IMG/VR virus record: IMGVR_UViG_3300033388_004813
Location: 1-37,351 of that record
DNA length: 37,351 nucleotides
Source: a virus
Direction: 5' to 3' (one strand)
Part shown: piece after piece, positions 14,698 through 22,471 of the stretch
Layout: each line of letters begins with the position of its first letter
How positions within the stretch are numbered: the first letter of the stretch is position 1
Program-made: the position numbers and the translations under genes
Notes under the pieces: model-generated
The model's database searches: none
What the model saw: only the letters and a program-made list of their open reading frames with translations
Told to the model about the DNA's origin: nothing

Positions 14698-14940
14698 ATA
14701 ACGCTTCAGAATGAAAAAAGCAAGAAGAAAATATAAAAAACTTTAATATATTAAAGTATTAAATACATTCTAACTATTTATTTTGTGTCACGAGACCTTA
14801 TAGAAGAAAATATAAAGAATGTGAAAGAGTTTAAACCGTTGTTTTATATGGAACAATTACATTATCACTATATGAAAGATACTTTAATATAGTTATATAT
14901 AAGCATATTAGGAACAAATAGTTGGGTGGTGTTTTTGGTG

Positions 14941-15059
14941 CTGTATGACGATATGACATGGCGTCTTAATAACTACCTTTATTCAGTATTTCATAAAATA
15001 AACTACACTATTAGTGAAGAAATGTAGTTATTAAAGGGTAGCGTCATATCGTATGACAG
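14941..15059. repeat. Nested inverted repeats in control region
   Basis: The outer arms CTGTATGACGATATGAC (14941-14957) and GTCATATCGTATGACAG (15043-15059) match at 14 of 17 positions when folded. The right arm is itself a palindrome, GTCATA-tcg-TATGAC. The inner arms TAATAACTAC (14967-14976) and GTAGTTATTA (15024-15033) are perfect. This fits an operator array, an origin or a structured transcript. Confidence 0.6.
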
Positions 15060-15210
15060 AGGTAAATATAGGGTTTAAAGCATTGGAAAATATATGGATA
15101 GTGAAAACTATATTAGAGTATCTTCTATATAATGATAAACAGATAAACAAGTAAATACGGTAAGTTACATGTATAATAGAAAAAAAGTTTCATATATTAA
15201 AAGAAATATC

Positions 15211-15239
15211 TTGACAAGCTTGAGCTTTTTGATTATATT
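15211..15239 (+). promoter_or_regulatory. Promoter, TTGACA-17-TATATT
   Basis: TTGACA lies at 15211-15216 and TATATT at 15234-15239. AAGGGAACCGCAAAAGA follows, similar to the sequence after the next promoter. Confidence 0.7.
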
Positions 15240-15288
15240 AAAGGGAACCGCAAAAGATATATATAATTAAAAGTTTTTCAGAAATAAC

Positions 15289-15317
15289 TTGACAGGATGC
15301 TATTTAAGTATTATCTT
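15289..15317 (+). promoter_or_regulatory. Promoter, TTGACA-17-TATCTT
   Basis: TTGACA lies at 15289-15294 and TATCTT at 15312-15317. It is followed by CAGGGAACGCCGAAAAGA and then the HNH gene, which it probably drives. Confidence 0.7.
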
Positions 15318-15347
15318 TACAGGGAACGCCGAAAAGAAGGTGGTGCT

Positions 15348-15818
15348 ATGAAGAGATTTTAGGATAAAGTTGTTAAAAAGGAAAATGGTTGTTGGGAATG
15401 GATTGGTGCAAAGCAAAATAAGGGCTATGGCAGAATAAAAGTAAATAAAAAATTAGTTAGTGCACACAGATTATCTTGGGAGTTATATTATGGCGAAATT
15501 CCCAATGGGATGTTTATTTGCCATCATTGTGATAATCCATCGTGTGTAAACCCAGAACATTTATTTATTGGTACTCGTTCTGAAAATATGAAAGATGCTT
15601 ATAAGGAAGGTAGGGTTCATATGCCAACAAATGGTCACGTTTTCCAAAATGGTCACATACCAAGTAATAGAAAATTAAGTACAGATAGAGCCAAAGAAAT
15701 AAAAGAAATTATAAGAAATAGGTGTAAGAAAAGTTTATATGTATTGTCTAATGAGTTAAATGTTAGTATAGGTATTTTAAAAAGAATAAGTTGTGGGGTA
15801 AGTTATAGAAACGTGTAA
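15348..15818 (+). CDS. HNH endonuclease with in-frame amber at codon 5
   Basis: After a strong AAGGTGGTGCT site the frame reads MKRF, then TAG (15360-15362), then DKVVKKENGCWEWIGAK. This family usually has RFWxKV here, so the TAG stands where Trp (TGG) is expected. The HNH core follows (AHRLSWELYYGEIPNG, ICHHCDNPSCVNPEHLFIG). Downstream in-frame starts would lose the N-terminal motif. It is either a nonsense mutant, a readthrough gene, or starts at ATG 15510 as a remnant. Several other genes here end properly at TAG. Confidence 0.7.
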
Positions 15819-15885
15819 TTTTGCTATCCAGACCAATTATTAACCACTATTATAAAGTTGTGTGTACCAATTATAAAAAAACAAC

Positions 15886-15914
15886 TTGACAGGATTGTGT
15901 TGATATATTATATT
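15886..15914 (+). promoter_or_regulatory. Promoter, TTGACA-17-TATATT
   Basis: TTGACA lies at 15886-15891 and TATATT at 15909-15914. AAAAACAAC precedes the -35, a context shared by several promoters in the window. Confidence 0.72.
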
Positions 15915-15920
15915 AATTAT

Positions 15921-15998
15921 TAGGTCAATTTGCGACATTCAGCCCTATGCAGTACACATTGCCAATCATTCAGGTAATGTCGAGCCATAGGGTTTTTG
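15921..15998 (+). ncRNA. Candidate small RNA with A-B-A'-B' pairing
   Basis: Four 7-base segments alternate: CGACATT (15933-15939), CCCTATG (15943-15949), AATGTCG (15976-15982), CATAGGG (15986-15992), then TTTTT (15993-15997). The pairings can form an H-type pseudoknot. Alternatively, the second (CCCTATG/CATAGGG plus T-run) is a terminator and the first its competitor. The RNA starts at a strong promoter and ends before the next one, so it may be an independent small RNA. No family recognised. Confidence 0.55.
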
Positions 15999-16018
15999 TA
16001 TTTTGCAAAAAAAACAAC

Positions 16019-16047
16019 TTGACAAAAGCGTTTTTATTTCTTATGTT
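16019..16047 (+). promoter_or_regulatory. Promoter, TTGACA-17-TATGTT
   Basis: TTGACA lies at 16019-16024 and TATGTT at 16042-16047, preceded by AAAAAACAAC. It should drive the rightward genes from 16125. Confidence 0.7.
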
Positions 16048-16124
16048 GGTTAGCAGTAAAATGAAATATGAAAACAGCGGGGGAACAGGGAAACTCAAAA
16101 AACACACAAAAAGGGGGTTTTAAA

Positions 16125-16349
16125 ATGTCACTGATTGAAATAGTATTAAGGGGTTTGGGCAGTTTTTGTTTAGCATCATTTTGCTTTGGTCTTTCATTTG
16201 ATATATGGTTGAAAGTTCATTATTATTGGGATAACCCATTATTATTCAGTATGGCAAAACGTATTGTGCGTACATTGCTATATGTGCCGGTAGGGTTTTT
16301 ACCATTAGTTATTGGTGTAATTGCTATTTTACAAATTTGGGGAATATAA
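16125..16349 (+). CDS. Small membrane protein
   Basis: A 74-residue protein with two hydrophobic stretches (about residues 5-25 and 45-70). The ATG at 16125 follows AAGGGGGTTTT; a longer start at 16068 would include that site. It is first in the main rightward operon. Function unknown; a holin-like role is possible but unsupported. Confidence 0.65.
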   Translation: MSLIEIVLRGLGSFCLASFCFGLSFDIWLKVHYYWDNPLLFSMAKRIVRTLLYVPVGFLPLVIGVIAILQIWGI

Positions 16350-16368
16350 AGACAGTAGGGGATAAAAA

Positions 16369-16824
16369 ATGGAGAGTGTATTTGATTTTGCCGAGAAATT
16401 GTCCGCAGGTGAAATGGCAAATAACCCAATGACATTCAGCGAGTTCCAGAAAAATACCATAAAGAATTTATCAAATTTGTCTGGTGGTTTATCCATCGAA
16501 CCAATAGATATTGCGATACGATTTGCGTGTGAAGTTGGCATTATATTCAATATTGTCAATGAGCGGAATAATCCCAATGTGGAGGCAACGCCAATGGCTA
16601 ATTTAAATATGGCTAAATCGCTGGGTAATATGCTAAGGGATATTTGTATTATGGCGGGTAATTATGGATATACGCTAGGGTATGTGAGTAATAAGGCTGG
16701 AAAAATAGAATTAAAGGAATTTGTGTATCCGAAGGGATTGGATAAAAGCGCTGATGTAAAAGAAGCGAACGCTGAAATTATAGAATCTGTTAAAAAGAAA
16801 AAACCGAAAGAAGAGGATTGGTAA
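16369..16824 (+). CDS. Hypothetical protein, 151 aa
   Basis: Helical (VFDFAEKLSAGEMAN, IAIRFACEVGIIFNIV) with a lysine-rich tail. AGGGGAT precedes the ATG. Its composition resembles the leftward 13943 protein (long helices, charged tail) but I see no clear homology. Confidence 0.6.
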   Translation: MESVFDFAEKLSAGEMANNPMTFSEFQKNTIKNLSNLSGGLSIEPIDIAIRFACEVGIIFNIVNERNNPNVEATPMANLNMAKSLGNMLRDICIMAGNYGYTLGYVSNKAGKIELKEFVYPKGLDKSADVKEANAEIIESVKKKKPKEEDW

Positions 16825-16825
16825 G

Positions 16826-17098
16826 ATGGTTGATACTACTGGTTTTGTAACATATGATACGGGCATAACAACTACTTTCATTTCTGATAATCCAAATATT
16901 GTTTATGAACCGTATGATTGTAGGGATTGGTCTGTACCAGCAATTACAACCACATTATATCCTTTTGTTCCTATACATCTTTGTGAAAGTTGTAAAAACA
17001 GAAATAATTGCGTTGTGATGAAATCTATTAAACTACGATGTATGTTGGCTGGTGATATAGAATTTACGATAACGAAATGTAAGGAGTATAAAGGATAA
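16826..17098 (+). CDS. Cys-rich protein, recurring Cys4 motif
   Basis: LCESCKNRNNC, then MKSIKLRCMLAG, then ITKCKEYKG gives CxxC-x5-C plus two later cysteines. It is closely similar to the next gene (KSIKLRC, ITKC), so the two are tandem paralogues. The ATG is two bases after the preceding stop codon. Likely a small metal-binding protein; function unknown. Confidence 0.65.
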   Translation: MVDTTGFVTYDTGITTTFISDNPNIVYEPYDCRDWSVPAITTTLYPFVPIHLCESCKNRNNCVVMKSIKLRCMLAGDIEFTITKCKEYKG

Positions 17099-17101
17099 AG
17101 A

Positions 17102-17422
17102 ATGGCTGCTACTTGGAATATACCATATAATGGGTATGGTACAAGATTGTCGTGCTGTGAATATTGCAAACAACGAGATTGTTGTGCTTTTTTAAAATCT
17201 ATCAAATTGCGATGTATATTATTCGGCGATGTAGAATTTAATATTACTAAATGTGAACATTGTAAATTTGATAAAAAGAGTTATGATGTGGTATTACAGG
17301 AACAAATGCAGATGGCATTTGAAAGGTTACAAAAACAAGATGTTGAAGAACCGTATCGGTTGATTACTAGCGATGAATATGCAAAATATTTGAATGAATA
17401 TAATAAGGATAAGACAAAATGA
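17102..17422 (+). CDS. Cys-rich protein, tandem paralogue
   Basis: CCEYCKQRDCC, LKSIKLRCILFGDVEFN and ITKCEHCKFD mirror the preceding gene. It then carries an extra charged tail (LQEQMQMAFERLQKQ...). AAGGATAAAG precedes the ATG. Its stop overlaps the start of the HAD gene (ATGA), suggesting coupled translation. Confidence 0.65.
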   Translation: MAATWNIPYNGYGTRLSCCEYCKQRDCCAFLKSIKLRCILFGDVEFNITKCEHCKFDKKSYDVVLQEQMQMAFERLQKQDVEEPYRLITSDEYAKYLNEYNKDKTK

Positions 17423-17916
17423 ACCCAATAGAGCAATCATTACAGCAATTGCCGTATGTGGCATTTGACCTTGATGGTACGCTTGCCGAATTTGATTTTG
17501 AGAAATGGTCGAAAGATACAGGCTATATAGGTAAACCGATACAGCGTGTTATGGATATGATAAAGGGATATATAGCTAAGGGTGTTGATGTGAAAATATT
17601 TACAGCACGGGCGGAATTTGAGGCAGATAGGGCTAATATTGCAAAATGGTTGGTGGATAATGGATTGCCAGAGCTTGAGATAACGAATGTGAAAACATAT
17701 GCGATGGTGAAGTTATATGATGATAATTGCGTGCAGATATTTAGTAATCAGGGAATTGGATATAACGATATATTTACTACTATTGTTCAGCCGATTGTAA
17801 AAATGAATAAGGCGGATGTGATGAAAAGAATGGATAAGATTGCCAAGAGCAGTGCTGAGGGCAGAGCGTTAGCAAAAGTGTTAGAACGGTTATTTAAATT
17901 CGTGGAATGGATATAA
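17419..17916 (+). CDS. HAD-superfamily phosphatase
   Basis: Motif I, DLDGT (residues 17-21), carries the nucleophile and acid/base aspartates. Motif II is FTARAE (61-66) and motif III/IV is KLYDDN (98-103). The compact form is like phage 5'-nucleotidase or polynucleotide phosphatase domains. It probably removes phosphate from nucleotides or DNA/RNA ends. The substrate cannot be read from sequence. Confidence 0.8.
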   Translation: MNPIEQSLQQLPYVAFDLDGTLAEFDFEKWSKDTGYIGKPIQRVMDMIKGYIAKGVDVKIFTARAEFEADRANIAKWLVDNGLPELEITNVKTYAMVKLYDDNCVQIFSNQGIGYNDIFTTIVQPIVKMNKADVMKRMDKIAKSSAEGRALAKVLERLFKFVEWI

Positions 17917-17934
17917 TAGAATGGGGGGTTTGAT

Positions 17935-18369
17935 ATGAAAATTGTAATTAACAGATGTTATGGTGGTTATGGTTTAAGCCATAAGGCGGTAATAGAGTAT
18001 GCTAAATTGGTTGATATTAAGTTATATGCATATATTTCTGATGGTGAAATTACTGCAAGTTCCGATAAAAATAAATATAGATTATTTGTGGGTGGCAAAA
18101 GAGATGGGTGGGCTGTAATTCATTATGTGAAGAGAAAATTAAAAGATGGGGAAGATATAGACGATGTTGGCGATAATGATTATTTTTCAGAAGGAGATAT
18201 ACCGAGAAATGATTTATATTTAGTAAAAGTTGTTGAGGAATTGGGTGTAAAAGCAAATGGTAATTATGCTAAATTAAAGATTGTTGAAATTCCAGATAAT
18301 GTTGAATGGCAAATAGAGAAATATGATGGTATGGAATGGGTTGCCGAAAAGCATAGAAAATGGTTATAG
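17935..18369 (+). CDS. Conserved phage protein (MKIVINRCYGGYGLS type)
   Basis: The opening MKIVINRCYGGYGLSHKAV and the ending VEWQIEKYDGMEWVAEKHR are both hallmarks of a family found in many phages and some bacteria. The function is unknown. GGGGGGTTTGAT precedes the ATG. Its length of 144 residues is typical and the gene is intact. Confidence 0.8.
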   Translation: MKIVINRCYGGYGLSHKAVIEYAKLVDIKLYAYISDGEITASSDKNKYRLFVGGKRDGWAVIHYVKRKLKDGEDIDDVGDNDYFSEGDIPRNDLYLVKVVEELGVKANGNYAKLKIVEIPDNVEWQIEKYDGMEWVAEKHRKWL

Positions 18370-18387
18370 CAAAACAGGGGGGTGGAT

Positions 18388-18705
18388 ATGGGGATATATG
18401 AAAAATTAAATGATATTATGAAAGAATCTTATCCAGAGATATATAAAAAAATAATCAGCAATGATTATATATATGGAATTGTATTTACAGATGAGTATAA
18501 GTTTATACAGCATGTAATTAATTATTTTTCTAATATTTCTCAAATGAAGAATTATGGTGTTTTTGAGTTAGAAAAAATTATTGTAGATGATGGTAGGTGT
18601 CGTGTTTTGGTTATTATAGATAATTGGAATAAGGATGAATTTGTGTTAGAACAAGAAAAGTGTTTTAAGTTTGCACTTCAAGAATATCTAAAGGTTTATG
18701 GATAA
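18388..18705 (+). CDS. Hypothetical protein, 105 aa
   Basis: Begins MGIYEKLNDIMKESYPEIY. I chose the ATG at 18388 because AGGGGGGTGGAT precedes it; a GTG lies six bases earlier. Mixed alpha/beta by eye, no family recognised. Confidence 0.6.
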   Translation: MGIYEKLNDIMKESYPEIYKKIISNDYIYGIVFTDEYKFIQHVINYFSNISQMKNYGVFELEKIIVDDGRCRVLVIIDNWNKDEFVLEQEKCFKFALQEYLKVYG

Positions 18706-18765
18706 TGGTACTGATAATAGTTATATAAATTATATTATAATAATAAAACAGGAGGGGGTTTCAAA

Positions 18766-19119
18766 ATGAATGATGGAATTATGGTTGATGTACATCAGAC
18801 AGGTTATACTGATGGTTATGATATTTTTTTTTATTACAAATCTTATGATGGTATGTATATTGCACAAAAATCGCAAAATGGTGTGTTGCGTTACAAAAAG
18901 TATGAGCGTGGTGCTAAGTTAGAGCATCCCACTATAATATTAACACACGATGAGATAAATGCATTTGCCGAAGCATTAGATAAAATCAATGTAAAAATTG
19001 AAAGCGATTCTGTTTTAAAGGGCAAGTATGAGTCAACATTTTTGCATTTAAATGATATGAGAAAAATAGTCAGTAAAAATTTAAATGTAATATTAGATGA
19101 TATAAAGAAACCAGAATAA
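18766..19119 (+). CDS. Hypothetical protein, 117 aa
   Basis: Beta-rich N-terminus (GYDIFFYYKSYDGMYIAQ) and helical C-terminus (EINAFAEALDKINVKI). ACAGGAGGGGGTTTC precedes the ATG, the same leader type as the next gene. No family recognised. Confidence 0.6.
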   Translation: MNDGIMVDVHQTGYTDGYDIFFYYKSYDGMYIAQKSQNGVLRYKKYERGAKLEHPTIILTHDEINAFAEALDKINVKIESDSVLKGKYESTFLHLNDMRKIVSKNLNVILDDIKKPE

Positions 19120-19153
19120 TTATAATATAACAATAAAACAGGAGGGGGTCAAA

Positions 19154-19270
19154 ATGAAATTAGAAAAAGTTATTAAAAAGATGAAAATTGAGGTTGAGAG
19201 GAATGCTGAGAAGAATGCTGGTCATTCTAAACGTGTTGGGTTTTTAAGGAGAATTTTCGGTAATGGTTAA
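19154..19270 (+). CDS. Tiny basic protein, 38 aa
   Basis: Reads MKLEKVIKKMKIEVERNAEK and ends RRIFGNG. ACAGGAGGGGGTC precedes the ATG, and the stop overlaps the next gene by eight bases. The charge pattern is that of a short amphipathic helix. Confidence 0.5.
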   Translation: MKLEKVIKKMKIEVERNAEKNAGHSKRVGFLRRIFGNG

Positions 19271-19664
19271 ACCGATACATATAAAACCATATGATACGTT
19301 AGAAGAATGTTTTTGTGAATTTTTAGAAATTAATTCTGTAGACGAAATAGGTGATAAAGATTATTGGTCTGGGTATAATGGTTCTAAACCATTTAGAATT
19401 AATATAAAAAAATGGTTAACAAGCACTAATTATAAATGTTGGGGATGGGTTGAATATAAAACAAAAACCGTACATTTATGGATAGATAATGATTGTGGAA
19501 TGGATGAATTGGTTTCTACGATAGCACACGAGGTTGCACATTTAAACAAACCGCGATTTAAGGATAAAAAAGAAGAAGAAAAAAAGGCAAATAAATATGC
19601 TGAGGTTGCTAACATGGCATATAATTTTGCGAAAACTTATATAGAGTTACGGGAAGTTACTTAA
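19263..19664 (+). CDS. Putative zinc metalloprotease (HExxH)
   Basis: The motif STIAHEVAHLNKP holds HExxH at residues 89-93, and KEEEKKANKYAEVAN follows with a candidate third ligand. The 133-residue size matches small phage metallopeptidases. The ATG overlaps the preceding gene by eight bases. Substrate unknown; related proteins are also annotated as SprT-like or antirestriction factors. Confidence 0.7.
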   Translation: MVKPIHIKPYDTLEECFCEFLEINSVDEIGDKDYWSGYNGSKPFRINIKKWLTSTNYKCWGWVEYKTKTVHLWIDNDCGMDELVSTIAHEVAHLNKPRFKDKKEEEKKANKYAEVANMAYNFAKTYIELREVT

Positions 19665-19717
19665 AAATGTCATTAATGGCAAAACATAATATAACAATTA
19701 AACAGGAGAGTAGTAAA

Positions 19718-20236
19718 ATGACAGATACGTTATTTATTAGCCGAACAAAAAAATTTTATGATTCTAAATATATAATGACAAGAAAAGAATATATAGATAT
19801 GGCGAAAGACGCCATGGCAGTTTCATTACAATTGTTTGATGACAATTTATTGGCTAGTGATATATGTTTTGAGAAAGGTCGGATGGTGGATAGTTTGTTT
19901 TGTTATTATTTTGAGGGTATAAATAATGGTAGTTGTTTTAATCCAGTATGGGGGGGTAGGTATAGCGATGCTATGTGTGGGATGTGTCCATTAGGGTCAG
20001 ATATTGGATGTTGTGATGGATTGTTGTATAAATCTAATAAAGGCAAAAAAACAAGAGATGATATTAGAAAAGATATTTATAGATATATTAAAAATATTAA
20101 TATAGAAAAAATGGCTGATGAATTGGTTGCAAAAAAAATATTAATAAAGAGAAGGGGTATTGTGAAAACAATATCTAGAGCAATATCCGTATGGATAGAA
20201 GATAAAGTAAGGGAGTGCGTATGTTGTTTTTCCTGA
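19718..20236 (+). CDS. Cys-rich conserved phage protein
   Basis: A central run of cysteines (SLFCYYFEGINNGSC, MCGMCPLGSDIGCCDGL) is followed by a basic helical tail. The ATG at 19718 follows ACAGGAGAGTAG; an ATG at 19667 is also open. It overlaps the next gene by 16 bases. Possible metal-binding protein. Confidence 0.65.
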   Translation: MTDTLFISRTKKFYDSKYIMTRKEYIDMAKDAMAVSLQLFDDNLLASDICFEKGRMVDSLFCYYFEGINNGSCFNPVWGGRYSDAMCGMCPLGSDIGCCDGLLYKSNKGKKTRDDIRKDIYRYIKNINIEKMADELVAKKILIKRRGIVKTISRAISVWIEDKVRECVCCFS

Positions 20237-20526
20237 TAGTATTATTGATAATTACTAATATTGCTACGTTGGTATGGGGTTTTTTATTAGTTCCTAAAGT
20301 TTGCAAATATAAAAGGAAGGCTTTTGCCGAATTAGTAGTTTTAATATCTACTAAGGCTTTAAAGGATTACGGTTCCCTATATTTATTGTCAAGAGCAAAA
20401 ACAAAGGATAAGGATGATTTATACAAAGATACTCTGAGCCATCTTCATCTTGTTCTTTATACACTTAAACACAATGCATTGAGTTATCTTGGTAAAATTG
20501 ATAAAGAAAAGAAATTGGTGAAATAG
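20221..20526 (+). CDS. Single-pass membrane protein, copy 1
   Basis: The N-terminal segment LFFLIVLLIITNIATLVWGF crosses the membrane and a charged helical tail follows. AAGGGAGTGCGT precedes the ATG. It is similar to the next gene (IITNI, then LV), so the two are tandem paralogues. Holin or host-modification roles are possible but unproven. Confidence 0.65.
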   Translation: MLFFLIVLLIITNIATLVWGFLLVPKVCKYKRKAFAELVVLISTKALKDYGSLYLLSRAKTKDKDDLYKDTLSHLHLVLYTLKHNALSYLGKIDKEKKLVK

Positions 20527-20575
20527 TAAATTGGCTAATATATGAGATAAATTAATCCAAACAGGAGGGTTTGAA

Positions 20576-20914
20576 ATGACGATTGCGTTAATAGTTATTG
20601 GTATATTGATAATTACCAATATTGTGATTTTGGTATATTGTTTTTCTTTGGTTCGTAGATATGAGGAATACAAAGCGAAATCAAATTCAATGTTTAGTGC
20701 AATAGTGAGAAATGCCAATATTGCTTCTAATGAATGTGCTTCTGTACGTTCGTTACCAAGAACAAGAGGTAGGAATATGATACAGAGGAGGGCAATTGGC
20801 AGAATTAAGCTACATCTTGATATGATTAGGGCTGATGCAATATATTGGGATGGCAAGAAAAATGATGATGGCGAAAAGGGATTTATTGCGAGGGAATTAG
20901 GTAAGGATGAATGA
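20576..20914 (+). CDS. Single-pass membrane protein, copy 2
   Basis: The N-terminus MTIALIVIGILIITNIVILV is followed by a basic tail with RSLPRTRGRNMIQRR. Shared IITNI...LV and the following tail indicate duplication of the previous gene. ACAGGAGGGTTTG precedes the ATG. Confidence 0.65.
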   Translation: MTIALIVIGILIITNIVILVYCFSLVRRYEEYKAKSNSMFSAIVRNANIASNECASVRSLPRTRGRNMIQRRAIGRIKLHLDMIRADAIYWDGKKNDDGEKGFIARELGKDE

Positions 20915-21068
20915 CAAAAATATTGACAAAAAGATTAGTATAGGTAATCGCAAACATTACAAACATCGGATGGCGAACCCGAAAGTTGGTTGGACAAAAA
21001 CATACCAGGAAGCGTGGGAAGAAATTTTTGAAACCGATAAAGAGATAAGCGATGAAAAAAAGACCTAA
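20907..21068 (+). CDS. Small basic protein, 53 aa
   Basis: Reads MNDKNIDKKISIGNRKHYKH and ends EISDEKKT, with GWTKTYQEAWEEIF in between. The ATG overlaps the previous gene by eight bases, and its stop overlaps the next gene. The frame is supported by this compact overlap rather than by a strong ribosome site. Confidence 0.5.
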   Translation: MNDKNIDKKISIGNRKHYKHRMANPKVGWTKTYQEAWEEIFETDKEISDEKKT

Positions 21069-21678
21069 ATCAAAATCATACCATAAATTAACCGACCTTG
21101 AGAAGAACAGATTTAATATTGCACTTCATTTAAATAAATTAAAGAAGTCGCAGTTCTGTTATCGGCTCAGTATTAATTATGGTAGCTTCCGTGTTTACTG
21201 GACTAAAGATTCGAATCGCAGTTTTCCGGAAGATATATATAAAGCAATATTGGATTATACAAATAAGGTGTATCAAATGGCAATTGATGGTATTAGCCCA
21301 GCCAAGTACGAAATATTGCCGAAAGTGGAAAAACCAGAACCTGGTAAGATAAAATATTTGTCGCAGAAAGAGATTCTGCAAATTGTGGCTGAGAATGTAC
21401 CGGAATTATTTGAATATATCGAGAATAACGATGTGATATATATGGGTATACAGTGTCGAAACCATAACCACGCGCGTCACATTTTTAAAATGTTTAGGAA
21501 GAGAAGGCGTAGTGTTGTAAAGAAAGTCGCGTATTTGAAAAGACCACGCAAGAATGTTGTTGTGCTAGTTACCGAGTCATACAATGTAAATGTATTGAAA
21601 GAAGAGTACATTGATGTTATGGAGAGTCTATTTGGAAACAAAAGGCATCAGTATGGCATAAGGCGGGATTTGATATAA
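21052..21678 (+). CDS. Basic protein, possibly DNA-binding
   Basis: A 208-residue protein with a basic start (MKKRPKSKSYHKLTDLEK), a helical middle (KEILQIVAENVPELFEYI) and a very basic patch (FKMFRKRRRSVVKKVAYLKR). It lies just before the methyltransferase. No named domain recognised. Confidence 0.6.
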   Translation: MKKRPKSKSYHKLTDLEKNRFNIALHLNKLKKSQFCYRLSINYGSFRVYWTKDSNRSFPEDIYKAILDYTNKVYQMAIDGISPAKYEILPKVEKPEPGKIKYLSQKEILQIVAENVPELFEYIENNDVIYMGIQCRNHNHARHIFKMFRKRRRSVVKKVAYLKRPRKNVVVLVTESYNVNVLKEEYIDVMESLFGNKRHQYGIRRDLI

Positions 21679-21703
21679 TAAAATATAGAGGATGGGTTAA
21701 ATA

Positions 21704-22471
21704 ATGCTTGAAACAAATAAAATATATTGTGGTGATTGTTTAGAATTGATGCCAGATATTCCAGATGGTTCTATTGATATGATTTTAACTGATGTTCCTT
21801 ATGGAACGACTGCCTGTAGTTGGGATACTATTATTCCTTTAGAACCGATGTGGGAACAGATAAAAAGGGTTATTAAACCGAATGGTGCTATTGTTATGAC
21901 AGCAAGCCAACCATTTACTACTACATTGATAAGTAGCAATATGAAGATGTTTAAGTATGAGTGGATTTGGGAAAAGAGTGTAGCATCATGTCCTTTTGAT
22001 GCAAAAAATAAGCCAATGAAAATACATGATAATATAGTTATTTTCTCTCTCGGAGATGTTCCTACAAATTCAAGAAATAAAATGAAATATTTTCCACAAG
22101 AACTATGCAAAATTAATAGAGTATGCAAAAATTTAAAAACAAATAGAGTTAGTTATGGTGGTAATAGACCCGGATTAAATAATACTTATGTTCAGAGTTT
22201 TACAGGTTACCCAACATCAATATTAAAATTTAGGAATGATAAAAGATTACACCCAACTCAAAAACCAGTAGCGTTATTTGAATATCTGATTAAAACTTAT
22301 ACCAATGAGGGTGATACAGTTTTAGATTTTGTAATTGGTTCAGGCACAACTGCAGTAGCCTGCATTCGTACAGGCAGGCGATATATCGGTATGGAAATCA
22401 GCCAAGAGTATTGTGATATAGCTAATAAGCGTATAGAGCGAGAACTTTCACAATTAAAATTGGATTTATAA
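21704..22471 (+). CDS. DNA methyltransferase, beta class (N4/N6)
   Basis: Catalytic motif IV is DVPYG (residues 30-34) where most enzymes have DPPY or SPPY; the Val replaces the usual first Pro. The S-adenosylmethionine loop VIGSGTTAVACIRTGR comes near the C-terminus, as in beta-class enzymes. LHPTQKP before it is typical. GGGTTAAATA precedes the ATG. It runs directly into the DnaB-like gene. It probably protects phage DNA. Confidence 0.85.
   Translation: MLETNKIYCGDCLELMPDIPDGSIDMILTDVPYGTTACSWDTIIPLEPMWEQIKRVIKPNGAIVMTASQPFTTTLISSNMKMFKYEWIWEKSVASCPFDAKNKPMKIHDNIVIFSLGDVPTNSRNKMKYFPQELCKINRVCKNLKTNRVSYGGNRPGLNNTYVQSFTGYPTSILKFRNDKRLHPTQKPVALFEYLIKTYTNEGDTVLDFVIGSGTTAVACIRTGRRYIGMEISQEYCDIANKRIERELSQLKLDL

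Larger units (their letters stand above)
14594..15347. other. Divergent control region
   Basis: 754 bases without genes separate the leftward and rightward blocks. They hold a promoter at 14670-14697, the inverted-repeat array at 14941-15059, and two promoters at 15211 and 15289 facing right. The 15211 and 15289 promoters share a box after the -10 (AGGGAACCGC and AGGGAACGCC). No replication origin signature was certain. Confidence 0.55.
15819..16124 (+). other. Promoter-dense gap, no gene
   Basis: 306 bases holding two near-consensus promoters (15886, 16019) and the candidate RNA between them. The 20-codon frame at 16062 has no support. Confidence 0.5.

Noticed and set aside
14941-15059. CRISPR-like repeats
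   Set aside because: The repeats are inverted arms of one structure, not regularly spaced direct repeats with spacers. No CRISPR array or cas gene was seen in the window.
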